From Sporosarcina sp. FSL K6-1522 (GTDB taxonomy: Bacteria; Bacillota; Bacilli; Bacillales_A; Planococcaceae): a stretch of 64,000 nt of DNA. The stretch spans positions 3,508,501-3,572,500 of the forward strand of contig NZ_CP152019.1 in NCBI RefSeq assembly GCF_038622445.1, read 5' to 3'. The translations under genes were made by a program, and so were the position numbers. The notes below the pieces were generated by a model, which did not search any database, had not been told where the DNA came from, and saw only the letters and a list, made by a program, of their open reading frames with translations. Position 1 is the first letter of the stretch; the number at the start of each line of letters is the position of its first letter. Shown piece by piece: positions 52,302-60,230 of the stretch.

Positions 52302-52919
52302 TTGGATATGAGGAAATATGTAAAGGAATTTGGAACTTTCCCAGATGTTACGGTTATGCTACTGATTTTGTTCGTTTGCGCTTCTTTAACCGCGCCACAT
52401 ATACTCTCTTTGGGAACCTGGGTAGCTTTGGCTGCGGGCATGCTGACGTATGCAACAAGTGAATATGTAGTCCATCGTTTTTTGTTTCATATTCAAACAC
52501 CTAAAAACCCGTTCATGCTGAAGATGATTAAGCGATTGCATTATGATCATCATGTCGACCCGGATAATTTAAAATTATTGTTTCTTCCGTTATGGTTCAG
52601 CATTCCGGGATTTATCCTTTATGGATTGATTGTTTTCCTCATAACGCAGAGTACGAGTCTGACGTCGGCATTCGCAACAGGCTTAGTCGCTTACTTCCTC
52701 TATTATGAATGGAAACATTATATTGCCCATAAGCCCATACAACCCCGTACAAAAATCGGGAAAAGCATTAAAAAACATCATCTGCTGCATCACTTTAAAA
52801 ATGAAAATTATTGGTTCGGCGTCACGCATACTTCATTCGACAAAACGCTTGGAACCTTTAAAGAAAACAAAGACGTTGAAAAAAGCCCGACGGCTCGTAA
52901 TTTAGAAAAGAGAATGTAA
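52302..52919 (+). CDS. sterol desaturase / fatty acid hydroxylase family protein
   Basis: A 205-residue di-iron membrane enzyme. Four histidine clusters fit the superfamily: HRFLFH, HYDHHVD, HYIAHK and HHLLHHF, with hydrophobic segments between. Enzymes of this kind hydroxylate or desaturate lipid chains using oxygen. The bacterial substrate here is unknown. TTG at 52302 or ATG two codons later, behind AAAGGGG. Single gene; the 180 bp downstream show nothing clear. Confidence 0.85.
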   Translation: MDMRKYVKEFGTFPDVTVMLLILFVCASLTAPHILSLGTWVALAAGMLTYATSEYVVHRFLFHIQTPKNPFMLKMIKRLHYDHHVDPDNLKLLFLPLWFSIPGFILYGLIVFLITQSTSLTSAFATGLVAYFLYYEWKHYIAHKPIQPRTKIGKSIKKHHLLHHFKNENYWFGVTHTSFDKTLGTFKENKDVEKSPTARNLEKRM

Positions 52920-53096
52920 TGTGAAGAGTGGCATGACTGAAGATAGTAGAAGCGAGGCATACCCGAGGGAAAATTGCATTGGCCATGCAAGAGGCTGAAT
53001 ATATTAGAAAGAGGTAGCCTATCGTTAATGAACTATACCTCACCAAAACACCCCTTTAGATTATTTTATCCAAAGGGGCAAAAATCCTATATTTTT

Positions 53097-53474
53097 TTAT
53101 TCCCGATTAAACCACAGCTCATCCTTATCATCAACGTCGCCGTTATAATTGATGAGAATTTCATCTCCTGCTTGTATATCTGTGTGCGCATAGAAGTCGA
53201 AGGTGCGATTGTTAAAATTAATTTCATACGTTGCATTCGGTTCATAGGAATGATTAAACAACATTCCATAGCCTAGAAGGATAGCAGATTGGCCTAACCC
53301 ATACTCAAATGCGTAATCAGCGAGCATGGTTTTTTCAATGTGTTGATGTTCGTCGTTTGGATAAGAAATGACAGGTGCTTCATGTAGGAGCGCTCCTTTT
53401 TTGACATCACATGTCGCAAATACTCCTCTGTTGAATTCTCCGTCACTTATTGAAGATGTTTTTACCTCAATCAT
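53097..53474 (-). CDS. SET domain-containing protein
   Basis: A 125-residue compact SET protein. RGVFATCDVKKGALLHEAPV is the opening strand-turn; FNHSYEPNATY is the NHS motif that binds SAM and target lysine; IQAGDEILINYNGD provides the final GEE/Y-like part. It should be a protein lysine methyltransferase, though bacterial targets are rarely known. ATG at 53474 was chosen; an alternative upstream start at 53513 also gives an open frame. Stand-alone gene. Confidence 0.82.
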   Translation of the reverse strand: MIEVKTSSISDGEFNRGVFATCDVKKGALLHEAPVISYPNDEHQHIEKTMLADYAFEYGLGQSAILLGYGMLFNHSYEPNATYEINFNNRTFDFYAHTDIQAGDEILINYNGDVDDKDELWFNRE

Positions 53475-53601
53475 ATTTGGCCGCCTACTCACTTTTAGAT
53501 TCTTCTTTCTCACTATAACAGGAATTTGAGTATGGGGCTCTTTTTAAGGGGCGACCTTCAAATTATTTTTGCATATGAAAAATAGCCTAACTGAATTGCC
53601 A

Positions 53602-54210
53602 TTAAAGTTCTTTCTCTTCGATTTGTCCGTTTAGCGTCATCACAAGTTTTCCTTTATTGAATTCTTCCTGAGGTTTTTGTGATTTTACAGTGTTGTGAAT
53701 CATCTTCCGAGAAGACGAGTGGCAGGAACTACAAAAATTAACCATAAGAACTTCTGGTCCCGTCACAACAGCAGTAGCAGTAAAAGGATTTCCATTTTGA
53801 TCAAGGCCGGATGCTGAAAATTCTAGTTCATCGACACCAACAAAGCTGTCAAATAACTGAAGCATAAAAGTAACCTGAGCGATTGATGAACCATCTATTA
53901 TTGTACCAAACCCTGTGACTTGTAGAATGGTGCCTGTATCAATAGATATACACTGGGGGAGATTTACAACTGTCGAGTTAAATGTTGCACTCAAAAATTC
54001 GATTGAAACAGAACTACCTTGAAGGGTACAATTCGGGCAAATACTAACGGTAAAACCAGAAACCGGAATAATCATTCTACCTGAACAATCACACTTAGGT
54101 ATTTGGCATACATCTATTCCTTTTAGTGCTTTTGATACTGGGACAACGCCACATGGTTTACGATGACTTTTACAACGGTTGCATGAACAATTCTTTTTAC
54201 ACGCACTCAA
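53602..54210 (-). CDS. Cys-rich protein, possibly spore surface related
   Basis: A 202-residue protein beginning ACKKNCSCNRCKSHRKPCG, followed by VCQIPKCDCSGRM, a beta-rich middle (VSIEFLSATFNSTVVNLPQ, GTILQVTGFGTII) and the pair CSSCHSS near the end. The clustered cysteines and Ser/Thr/Gly-rich strands recall coat or exosporium proteins of spore formers, but I cannot name a family. TTG start after GAGGTG. Confidence is in the coding nature, not in function. Confidence 0.65.
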   Translation of the reverse strand: MSACKKNCSCNRCKSHRKPCGVVPVSKALKGIDVCQIPKCDCSGRMIIPVSGFTVSICPNCTLQGSSVSIEFLSATFNSTVVNLPQCISIDTGTILQVTGFGTIIDGSSIAQVTFMLQLFDSFVGVDELEFSASGLDQNGNPFTATAVVTGPEVLMVNFCSSCHSSSRKMIHNTVKSQKPQEEFNKGKLVMTLNGQIEEKEL

Positions 54211-54248
54211 AAAAGCACCTCTTTTTATATTTACTATATAAGCTGAAC

Positions 54249-54419
54249 TTATGATTTTTCACATTCTCTAGCTGATTGGATTCTTTCGTTCAACTCATAT
54301 AGTAACTTACTCAAATTATTATTTTTTGCTTGGACGCTTTTCGATGCGTGTCCATACCCTCGCAACCAATCCTCTACATGGAGACACGCAAATCCAGTGG
54401 CTTCGGGGTACTCACTCAT
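54249..54419 (-). CDS. hypothetical small protein (56 aa)
   Basis: Found by hand: ATG at 54419, 56 codons, MSEYPEATGFACLHVEDWL through YELNERIQSARECEKS. The amino-acid make-up is protein-like (amphipathic C-terminal helix, acidic and basic mix), but the ribosome site is weak (GGGG) and no homologue was recognised. It may be a real small gene or the end of a lost one. A hairpin (about 54427-54453) lies just upstream. Confidence 0.4.
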   Translation of the reverse strand: MSEYPEATGFACLHVEDWLRGYGHASKSVQAKNNNLSKLLYELNERIQSARECEKS

Positions 54420-54498
54420 ACGAACAACCCCGTTCTCTTAGGTGAACAGGGTGAACGTAACGTCATTTAAAATCTAAGCATTTTCTAGATTCCTGGTA

Positions 54499-54660
54499 TT
54501 AAGATCGTCTTCTCCATTCCATCCGCTGTACCACACTCTTCGAAAAGTTTTTTATAAACAATGAAATACCCCAAACAAAAGAGGTTCCCAAAACAACTAC
54601 GGCGATTAACGCTAGCAAAAAACACTCCCTTATGATCCCAATGATTTCTTGTAATCTCAT
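54499..54660 (-). CDS. small membrane protein (53 aa)
   Basis: Found by hand: GGAGAAGAAC then ATG at 54660, 53 codons. One long hydrophobic helix (CFLLALIAVVVLGTSFVWGISLF) sits between a short cytoplasmic start MRLQEIIGIIRE and a basic end SKSVVQRMEWRRRS. A different frame over the same bases is longer but lacks a spaced ribosome site and hydrophobic logic. Confidence 0.6.
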   Translation of the reverse strand: MRLQEIIGIIRECFLLALIAVVVLGTSFVWGISLFIKNFSKSVVQRMEWRRRS

Positions 54661-54732
54661 GTTCTTCTCCTTTATGTAAAGCCATAAACACTCTAGCTGA
54701 TTTATTGCATGTCTCGAATCAAAATCTAGCCC

Positions 54733-55548
54733 CTACATAATAAATTTAGTCAACCAAGCAATATACCAAGCCCCAGGGATAAACAGCGCTTGTGCAAGGA
54801 TTGTCCCTAGTAACCTTGACGTAATCATCATGACGGACATCCTTTTGAGTGTGAGGTAGCTCCCTCTTTGATTGACCACATCATCTGCCAAGACGGAGAT
54901 TTTCGGGTCAACGAAAATCACTAGTAAAATCGTAGCAATACCATTTACTAGACCTGAAGCCATAATCGCAGTTGAAGCTCGCTCTGGTGCAAGCAAGGCG
55001 GCGTATAAAGCGGATAATACGCCAATGGTATAAATGGCGGTTATTACCATGTTGATCAGTAACAACTTTATCGGAATCTCTTTAATCGCAATGTCTTTCA
55101 AATAAGAGAATCTTGGTAAATGAAAATGTTTGACTCCACGTTTTATGTATGCTAAGGTGATTCCTTTTTTCATCAGGGCGGGAACTGACCCTTTTTCTTC
55201 TGCTAAATGAATGATTGCCCGCGAAAATAAGGCGATAAAAGTGGGAAGTAACAGAATACCGAATAAGGTACCGAAAGTGGAGGCACCAATGAGCACTCTA
55301 AATTGCCCTTCAACAAATTCCAACGTATTCTCTTTCCGTGCAGCATCGATTAGACTGCCTGTAAAGGGTTGTTGCATCATATTCGCTAATCTTGAAACAA
55401 TGACCATTATATTAAACAGTGACAGCGCTGAAGCAATGAGCCTGACCCTCGCCCCCGACAATCTCACCGCATAAGCAAGTGTTTCTACCGCATGGATGAT
55501 GAATAAAAAAAGGAAGATTAATAGTACTTTTTCTGTTATAAAATCCAC
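54733..55548 (-). CDS. amj: lipid II flippase Amj family protein
   Basis: A 271-residue membrane protein with about eight hydrophobic segments. HAVETLAYAVRLSGARVRLIASALSLFNIM and the late AWYIAWLTKFIM fit the Amj (YdaH) family, the alternate lipid II flippase that can replace MurJ in B. subtilis. GTG at 55548, after AAGAAGG, gives the usual start VDFITEKV; the longer frame was rejected. In B. subtilis amj is induced by cell-envelope stress; nothing here shows the control. Confidence 0.8.
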   Translation of the reverse strand: MDFITEKVLLIFLFLFIIHAVETLAYAVRLSGARVRLIASALSLFNIMVIVSRLANMMQQPFTGSLIDAARKENTLEFVEGQFRVLIGASTFGTLFGILLLPTFIALFSRAIIHLAEEKGSVPALMKKGITLAYIKRGVKHFHLPRFSYLKDIAIKEIPIKLLLINMVITAIYTIGVLSALYAALLAPERASTAIMASGLVNGIATILLVIFVDPKISVLADDVVNQRGSYLTLKRMSVMMITSRLLGTILAQALFIPGAWYIAWLTKFIM

Positions 55549-55611
55549 AATGCATACCTTCTTTATGTTTAGTAGTGAGAGGCTTACCGCCCAACATTTT
55601 ACAAATAAAAA

Positions 55612-55643
55612 ACATCCGTTCACCAAGTATAAGCGAACAGATG
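55612..55643 (-). terminator. terminator of the 173-aa hypothetical gene
   Basis: Stem ACATC-GTTC / GAAC-GATGT; on the minus strand followed by TTTTTTATTTG. Confidence 0.75.
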
Positions 55644-55695
55644 TAAGACATTCAAATATTTACCTATTTTATTCAAAGTGAGAGGGCTGATTCCC

Positions 55696-56217
55696 CTACC
55701 TATCTATCGCATTCAGCACTTCCAACGACTGCAACACATGATCTAGGAAGTCTGCAAGATCGCCCATATGCTCTTCGTTTATAGTAGACTTGAACTGCAT
55801 GTCAATGTCGTTTTGATAACTAGGCTGGACTTGTCCATGCACAAAGCTCAATGTTTGCGTGAGCTGGATGGCTGTTTCCCAAATGGCGTTGAGGGCTTGC
55901 TCAATTTGCGGACATTCCGTGGTGACATTGTGCACCGTTTTGGTGAAGCGGACGGATAATGCACAGCCGATTTGCTCGCTAGCCACTTCTAAAATTTCCT
56001 CTGCCAGCTCTTTCACCGAGGCTTTTAGCACAATCTCTGCTGTGATATCTGGCTGACTGACGAGTGCAAACTGAATGGCGAATTCCCGATTGAGTACGGC
56101 AAAATCCATGCGATCCTGTCTGTTCATAATGTCGATTTTCCGGTCTAAGTTATCGAGATCGTAGACATGGTTTTCGAATGCGACTTTTAAGTTTTCAAAA
56201 ATGGTTGGATCGTACAA
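55696..56217 (-). CDS. hypothetical protein (173 aa)
   Basis: A helical, acidic, soluble protein: MYDPTIFENLKVAFENHVYDL then a region rich in Ala/Glu/Leu (KELAEEILEVASEQIG) and a C-terminal MGDLADFLDHVLQSLEVL. No metal or nucleotide motif and no membrane segment. ATG start with a GGAG-type site. I do not recognise the family. It lies between amj and yqhG on the same strand but with its own terminator. Confidence 0.6.
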   Translation of the reverse strand: MYDPTIFENLKVAFENHVYDLDNLDRKIDIMNRQDRMDFAVLNREFAIQFALVSQPDITAEIVLKASVKELAEEILEVASEQIGCALSVRFTKTVHNVTTECPQIEQALNAIWETAIQLTQTLSFVHGQVQPSYQNDIDMQFKSTINEEHMGDLADFLDHVLQSLEVLNAIDR

Positions 56218-56302
56218 AACTTTTTCCTCCTTGCTCCTAGGGCTTGGTTAGTTGTCGATTAAACGTCCGCCCTCTACTTCCCTAAGTATACCAAATAAAT
56301 AA

Positions 56303-56330
56303 AGGCAACCCACTGTTACGTAGGTTACCT
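56303..56330 (-). terminator. terminator of yqhG
   Basis: Stem AGGCAACC / GGTTACCT with a T-rich tail on the minus strand. Confidence 0.65.
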
Positions 56331-56361
56331 CTCTCGTTCCCTCTATAATGTCCAAGCACTT

Positions 56362-57144
56362 CTACTTCAAATAAAACAACCCACCATTGATAATATCTAC
56401 GTGAATGCTTGCCGCATATTGTTGATCCAACGCTTCTTTCTCAATGGCATAGGACTCCGGTTTATTCTCTACACCTTCATAAAAATAGGCCAACACTCTG
56501 CAATCCTTTTGCCAGCGCTGCTTCGCTTCTTCCGCCCATGTATGATCTTCATGCAACAAAAAGTTATCCAATTGCGTATCGAGTCGATTAAGTGCATGAA
56601 GAGGTTTTATAATATATGGCAAAGGATAGGCATTTTCCGGCGGGGTTGAGTCCAATTTCAAGACACGTAACGATTCATGAAAGCCATCAACCACCTGCCC
56701 CGTCATTAAATTCATGCCTAACGAATACAGCATTTCCTTCGTTTGATCACTGCAATAGGCGACTTTGTAATTAACAGCGAGCCATGGTGTTAACACCAGC
56801 TGCGGTTCGCGGTCGTTCGCTACTTGCTCATACATTTGTACAAAAGAACCCATCTCCCTCGTGACTTGAAACAGTTGGCTAAGTCGGGGCGAACCAAAGT
56901 GCAGCACTTCTCCCCGCACATTATTCGCAAGTTGATTCGTATTGGTCACCAACGTCAATAGAGCGGGATTCGGCTCCGCATCGGTACTTTCAATATATTT
57001 CCAATAAAACGGGCGATTCATGATTTTTTTATCCATATCAATCGTTAATTGCACTTGGATGACCTGATCATCGGCATAGACGATTGGGCAATTTGTTTCC
57101 TTAAAAAATTGCTGGACATACTGATGAATTTGTTGGGGATACAT
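56362..57144 (-). CDS. yqhG: YqhG family protein
   Basis: A 260-residue soluble protein. The N-terminal pattern (QQFFKETNCPIVY, VQLTIDMDKKIMNRPFYWKYIEST) and the central VLHFGSPRLSQLF identify YqhG, which in bacilli is encoded next to the YqhH SNF2 helicase; no biochemical role is known. ATG at 57144 follows GGAG at seven bases; an upstream GTG two codons earlier is less well spaced. Repeat R2 copy 4 now separates it from yqhH. Confidence 0.85.
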   Translation of the reverse strand: MYPQQIHQYVQQFFKETNCPIVYADDQVIQVQLTIDMDKKIMNRPFYWKYIESTDAEPNPALLTLVTNTNQLANNVRGEVLHFGSPRLSQLFQVTREMGSFVQMYEQVANDREPQLVLTPWLAVNYKVAYCSDQTKEMLYSLGMNLMTGQVVDGFHESLRVLKLDSTPPENAYPLPYIIKPLHALNRLDTQLDNFLLHEDHTWAEEAKQRWQKDCRVLAYFYEGVENKPESYAIEKEALDQQYAASIHVDIINGGLFYLK

Positions 57145-57185
57145 GCACATTCTCCTTTACATAGACTGTTTGACAGCACATACAT

Positions 57186-57434
57186 TCAATTACGCCTCAG
57201 CGTAATTGCGTCCAGATTTTTTTCGAGCTGGCTCGAAAAGCTCCTCTAAAAATCTGTGACATCCGCAGGCCAACAGGATGTTGGTCATGCAACCATCGCC
57301 GCAGGACGCGGCGGACTTAGGTTGCCTTCTATTCTTCGTTCAGCTAGTGTTTGAACACCTACTGAACAGGAAACAAAACCGCATTCATCTCGCCACCCGT
57401 GGAGGTGGGAGTTTTCCGCTGAATGAAGATAAAA
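57186..57434 (+). repeat. structured repeat R2, copy 4 (with one M module), inside the 3' end of yqhH
   Basis: Same ends and stems as the other R2 copies (CAATTACGC/GCGTAATTG, CAGATTTTT/AAAAATCTG, CTTCGTTCAGC with GCTGAATGAAG, CCACC/GGTGG). It carries one 60-bp M module. The last 15 codons and stop of yqhH lie inside it. Confidence 0.85.
57267..57326 (+). repeat. hairpin module M, copy 2
   Basis: 60 bp with stems CCAAC/GTTGG, GCAACC/GGTTGC and GCCGC/GCGGC; same layout as the two modules at 30.1 kb but at another place in R2. Confidence 0.75.
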
Positions 57435-58938
57435 TGTCATCCAACTCGCCGACGACTTTTTCAAAAACACCAATTTTCGCATAAAGTAAATCTAATATAT
57501 GATCCTCCACAGTATGCTGAACGGCCAAATTGTAAATATGCACGTCCTGCTCTTGCCCCAAACGGTGAACCCGTCCAATGCGTTGCTCTAACTTCATCGG
57601 ATTCCAAGGTAAATCGTAGTTAATGACATGGTGACTAAATTGTAAGTTAATCCCTTCACTTCCGGACTCCGTCGCAATGAGCACCTGTGCTTGTTCTTTA
57701 AAAAGCTGCTTCATCCACTCCCGTTTGTTTTTGCTAAATTTCCCGTTAAACAAGACGCTCGAAATGCCTTTGGAATATAAATACTCCTGTAAATAGCTTT
57801 GGCTCGCTCGGTATTCGGTAAAGAGGATAACTTTATCATTGGCCTGCATAATAAGCTCATAAGCCTTTTCCGCTTTAGCATTTCGTTCCAGTACGCGTAA
57901 TTTTTCCAGTATGCCTTCAATATGCGTAACGGCACCGGGCTCCAGAGACTTTTGCTGCATTTTTGTTAAGGTCTCATAGACAGCCTCCTTACTGCTACAC
58001 ATTTCCCTTTGAAGCGTTAACACCGAGAAGGCATTGGCAAAAATAGGCGAGACTTCTTTCAATTGTGACAGCAGCCCGTAGACTTCTTTTTCCGCTGGTG
58101 AAAAATCGAGTGGAATCGTTTGAACATGGCGATTCGTCCAGTCAATGCCCGTATCCTGCCTACGATTGCGCACCATCACTTGATTGACCAATTCTCGTAA
58201 AAACTCTTCGTGTTCGACATCGTGTTTCTGTGCGGAAAAGGCTGCTTGAAACGTCTCATAATTACCAAGATGCCCCGGTTTTAATAATGAAATCAAATAA
58301 AAGAGTTCAAACACATCATTTTGAATTGGCGTAGCCGTTAACAATAAACAAAACTTTTTCTTTAAATGCTGAACAAATTCATAACTTTTCGTTTTATGAT
58401 TCTTTAATTTATGCGCTTCATCAATAATGATTAAATCAAATGCTTGCGCATAAATACTTTCTCTATGCGGGCTTCTTTTCGCCATATCAATACTCATAAC
58501 GACAACGTCACAGTAGTTTAAATCGTAATTTTTTTTATACTGAATTGCGGGAATGTGAAATTTGTAATGCAATTCCTCAACCCATTGATTGACAAGTGAA
58601 GCCGGCACCAAAATGAGCGCTTTTTTCACAAGCCCTCTAATGAGATATTCCTTCAAAATCAAACCCGCCTCAATCGTTTTCCCAAGTCCTACTTCATCCG
58701 CCAAAATCGCCTTGCCATTCATCCTTTCAATGACCGTTTCTGCCACGCTTAATTGATGAGCAAGCGGCTTGAGATTAGGTAAATAGGGAGGCGATAGAAG
58801 CCCATGAAAATCGGTAATTAAGTTCGATTTAGCCGTCTCATAACTCATGTTATATAATGTCCAATTATCCCATGGTACACGATTTTCCAACCGTTCGATC
58901 AAGCCTTCCTGCCATACCGCTGACCTTTCAATCTTCAT
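57385..58938 (-). CDS. yqhH: SNF2-family helicase YqhH, C-terminus replaced by repeat sequence
   Basis: A 517-residue Swi2/Snf2 ATPase: ADEVGLGKTIEAG (motif I), IIDEAHKL (II), LTATPIQND (III), ATESGSEGINLQ (V) and QRIGRVHRLGQ (VI). Start at 58938, six bases after GAGGTG, replaces a longer frame that runs into repeat R2. At the other end the natural sequence stops after VVGELDDI; the final 15 residues LSSFSGKLPPPRVAR and the stop are read from R2 copy 4. YqhH proteins, as I recall, are about 550 residues, so some 30-40 residues were lost. The motor core is intact; function is uncertain. Confidence 0.88.
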   Translation of the reverse strand: MKIERSAVWQEGLIERLENRVPWDNWTLYNMSYETAKSNLITDFHGLLSPPYLPNLKPLAHQLSVAETVIERMNGKAILADEVGLGKTIEAGLILKEYLIRGLVKKALILVPASLVNQWVEELHYKFHIPAIQYKKNYDLNYCDVVVMSIDMAKRSPHRESIYAQAFDLIIIDEAHKLKNHKTKSYEFVQHLKKKFCLLLTATPIQNDVFELFYLISLLKPGHLGNYETFQAAFSAQKHDVEHEEFLRELVNQVMVRNRRQDTGIDWTNRHVQTIPLDFSPAEKEVYGLLSQLKEVSPIFANAFSVLTLQREMCSSKEAVYETLTKMQQKSLEPGAVTHIEGILEKLRVLERNAKAEKAYELIMQANDKVILFTEYRASQSYLQEYLYSKGISSVLFNGKFSKNKREWMKQLFKEQAQVLIATESGSEGINLQFSHHVINYDLPWNPMKLEQRIGRVHRLGQEQDVHIYNLAVQHTVEDHILDLLYAKIGVFEKVVGELDDILSSFSGKLPPPRVAR

Positions 58939-59008
58939 CCATATCACCTCATGTGACTTTCCCTTTCTTATAAGGTTGTCCCAAAAAGAAGTTTCTATGT
59001 TTTTTATA

Positions 59009-59204
59009 TCAATTACGCTCCGGCGTAATTGCGTCCAGATTTTTTTCGAGCTCTCTCGAAAAACTCCCCCTAAAAATCTGTGACATCCGCCGGAGGCTTT
59101 ATCTTCATTCAGTCGGTGTTTGAACACCCACTGAACAGTAAAACAAAACCGCATTCATCTCGACACCTGTCGAGGTGGGGGTTTTCTACTGAATGAAGAT
59201 AAAA
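59009..59204 (+). repeat. structured repeat R2, copy 5
   Basis: Complete R2 without an M module, 70 bp upstream of yqhH. Outer stem reads TCATTCAGT with ACTGAATGA, a paired change from TTCAGC/GCTGAA in the other copies. Confidence 0.85.
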
Positions 59205-59272
59205 AAACGGATGACTTCCTAAGTTGGAAACCATCCGTTGATGTTTGAATATATAATGATGAACTCATTCGA

Positions 59273-59458
59273 CTAATAACCGGTAAGCCCTATAAAACAG
59301 TAAAAGAATGCGGCAATAAAGAAGAAGGTCCAAACCCCTCCTAGTATTTTTTGATTATGTGTGTTCTTACCGTTGTGCAATTTCTCTAAAAAAGTGATCA
59401 GATTCAAAAACCAAATAACGCCTAACAGAGGCACAACAACAAAGGTTAAAAATAACAT
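59273..59458 (-). CDS. small membrane protein (61 aa)
   Basis: Two hydrophobic segments, FLTFVVVPLLGVIWFLNLITFL and VWTFFFIAAFFYCFIGLTGY, joined by a basic loop HNGKNTHNQKILGG. ATG start eleven bases after AAAGGAG. No family recognised. Confidence 0.6.
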   Translation of the reverse strand: MLFLTFVVVPLLGVIWFLNLITFLEKLHNGKNTHNQKILGGVWTFFFIAAFFYCFIGLTGY

Positions 59459-59584
59459 ATGATCACCGCTCCTTTCCGCCCGCTCAATTATAACCTATAT
59501 TCCCACATCAACGACGCGTAAATTCGTGAAAACTCAGGTTATAGAAGCGAAGAAGTAGCGTCTAAATTCGCTTTGAACCAAAAA

Positions 59585-59621
59585 CACCTCAATTGTTAGG
59601 ACATTGCTAACAATTGAGGTG
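59585..59621 (-). terminator. terminator of the carnitine operon
   Basis: Perfect 15-bp stem CACCTCAATTGTTAG / CTAACAATTGAGGTG, with a TTTTTGG tail on the minus strand. The following 125 bp up to the thioesterase stop show no gene. Confidence 0.9.
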
Positions 59622-59746
59622 CTGGTTCTTGCCTGAGTGTGTGGCATTCTACCGGAAAGTGGTGCCAGGTACGGCCACAATTCGAAGGCCTGGAATCCAG
59701 TTCACTAATATCAAAATCTTACTTCGGCATTCCCGACTACGTCGAC

Positions 59747-60217
59747 TCACCGTCGAATACCAATACTCCGCCCCACCTGTTTCGGCATTTCTAGCTGTTG
59801 ATCCGCCTCAGCGATGCTAGCAATAAATGCAGCAATTGCCGGTGGAAATGGCGCGGACTTTCCTTGTGCCGTATCGATGCCCATCAACATTTGTTCACTC
59901 GTCGCCACCAGATCACCCGCACGATTCTTCATCATGAAAAATACATGTAATCGCTTGGCATCCGCATCGATTAGTTGAACAGTTACATCGAGTTGCTCCC
60001 CTTTATGCGCTTCTAGCAAGTAGCAGATATGCGTTTCCAATGTGAAAATGGTATAGGAAAACGCTTCGCGTGCAGCTTCATGCAAGCCCATATAGTCCAT
60101 AAATGCATCTACCGCATGGCTAAACACAAGCGCATACGCCGCATCATTCATATGACCGTTATAGTCGACCCAGTCCGCTGCTACATCCGTCTGATAATTA
60201 AAGGCTGTCTGTTCCAT
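59747..60217 (-). CDS. acyl-CoA thioesterase of the carnitine operon
   Basis: A 156-residue hot-dog thioesterase: VDYNGHMNDAAYALVFSHAVDAF contains the Asp-x-x-Gly-His-Met pattern of 4-hydroxybenzoyl-CoA-type enzymes. Start at 60217 is eight bases after GAGGGGG. It starts 13 bp after carnitine dehydrogenase. In Pseudomonas-type carnitine pathways such a thioesterase releases betaine from betainyl-CoA. This role is inferred from operon context. Confidence 0.85.
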   Translation of the reverse strand: MEQTAFNYQTDVAADWVDYNGHMNDAAYALVFSHAVDAFMDYMGLHEAAREAFSYTIFTLETHICYLLEAHKGEQLDVTVQLIDADAKRLHVFFMMKNRAGDLVATSEQMLMGIDTAQGKSAPFPPAIAAFIASIAEADQQLEMPKQVGRSIGIRR

Positions 60218-60230
60218 CACCATATCCCCC

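Noticed and set aside
54485..54691. A 68-residue frame overlapping the small membrane gene at 54.5 kb
   Set aside because: The neighbouring frame (54499-54660) has a proper ribosome site and a clear transmembrane helix; this one has neither.
58939..59154. Extension of the yqhH frame through repeat R2 copy 5
   Set aside because: The added residues are only the translated repeat, the same as in front of the SWIM-SNF2 gene; a well-placed GAGGTG and ATG lie at 58938.
30005..59204. R2 repeats as a CRISPR array
   Set aside because: Copies are kilobases apart, vary in length and have no regular spacers; no cas genes are present.
59622..59746. A further repeat near GTGCCAGGTACGGCC
   Set aside because: It slightly resembles other GTGCCAG stretches (for example near 63040), but the match is too short to call a family.
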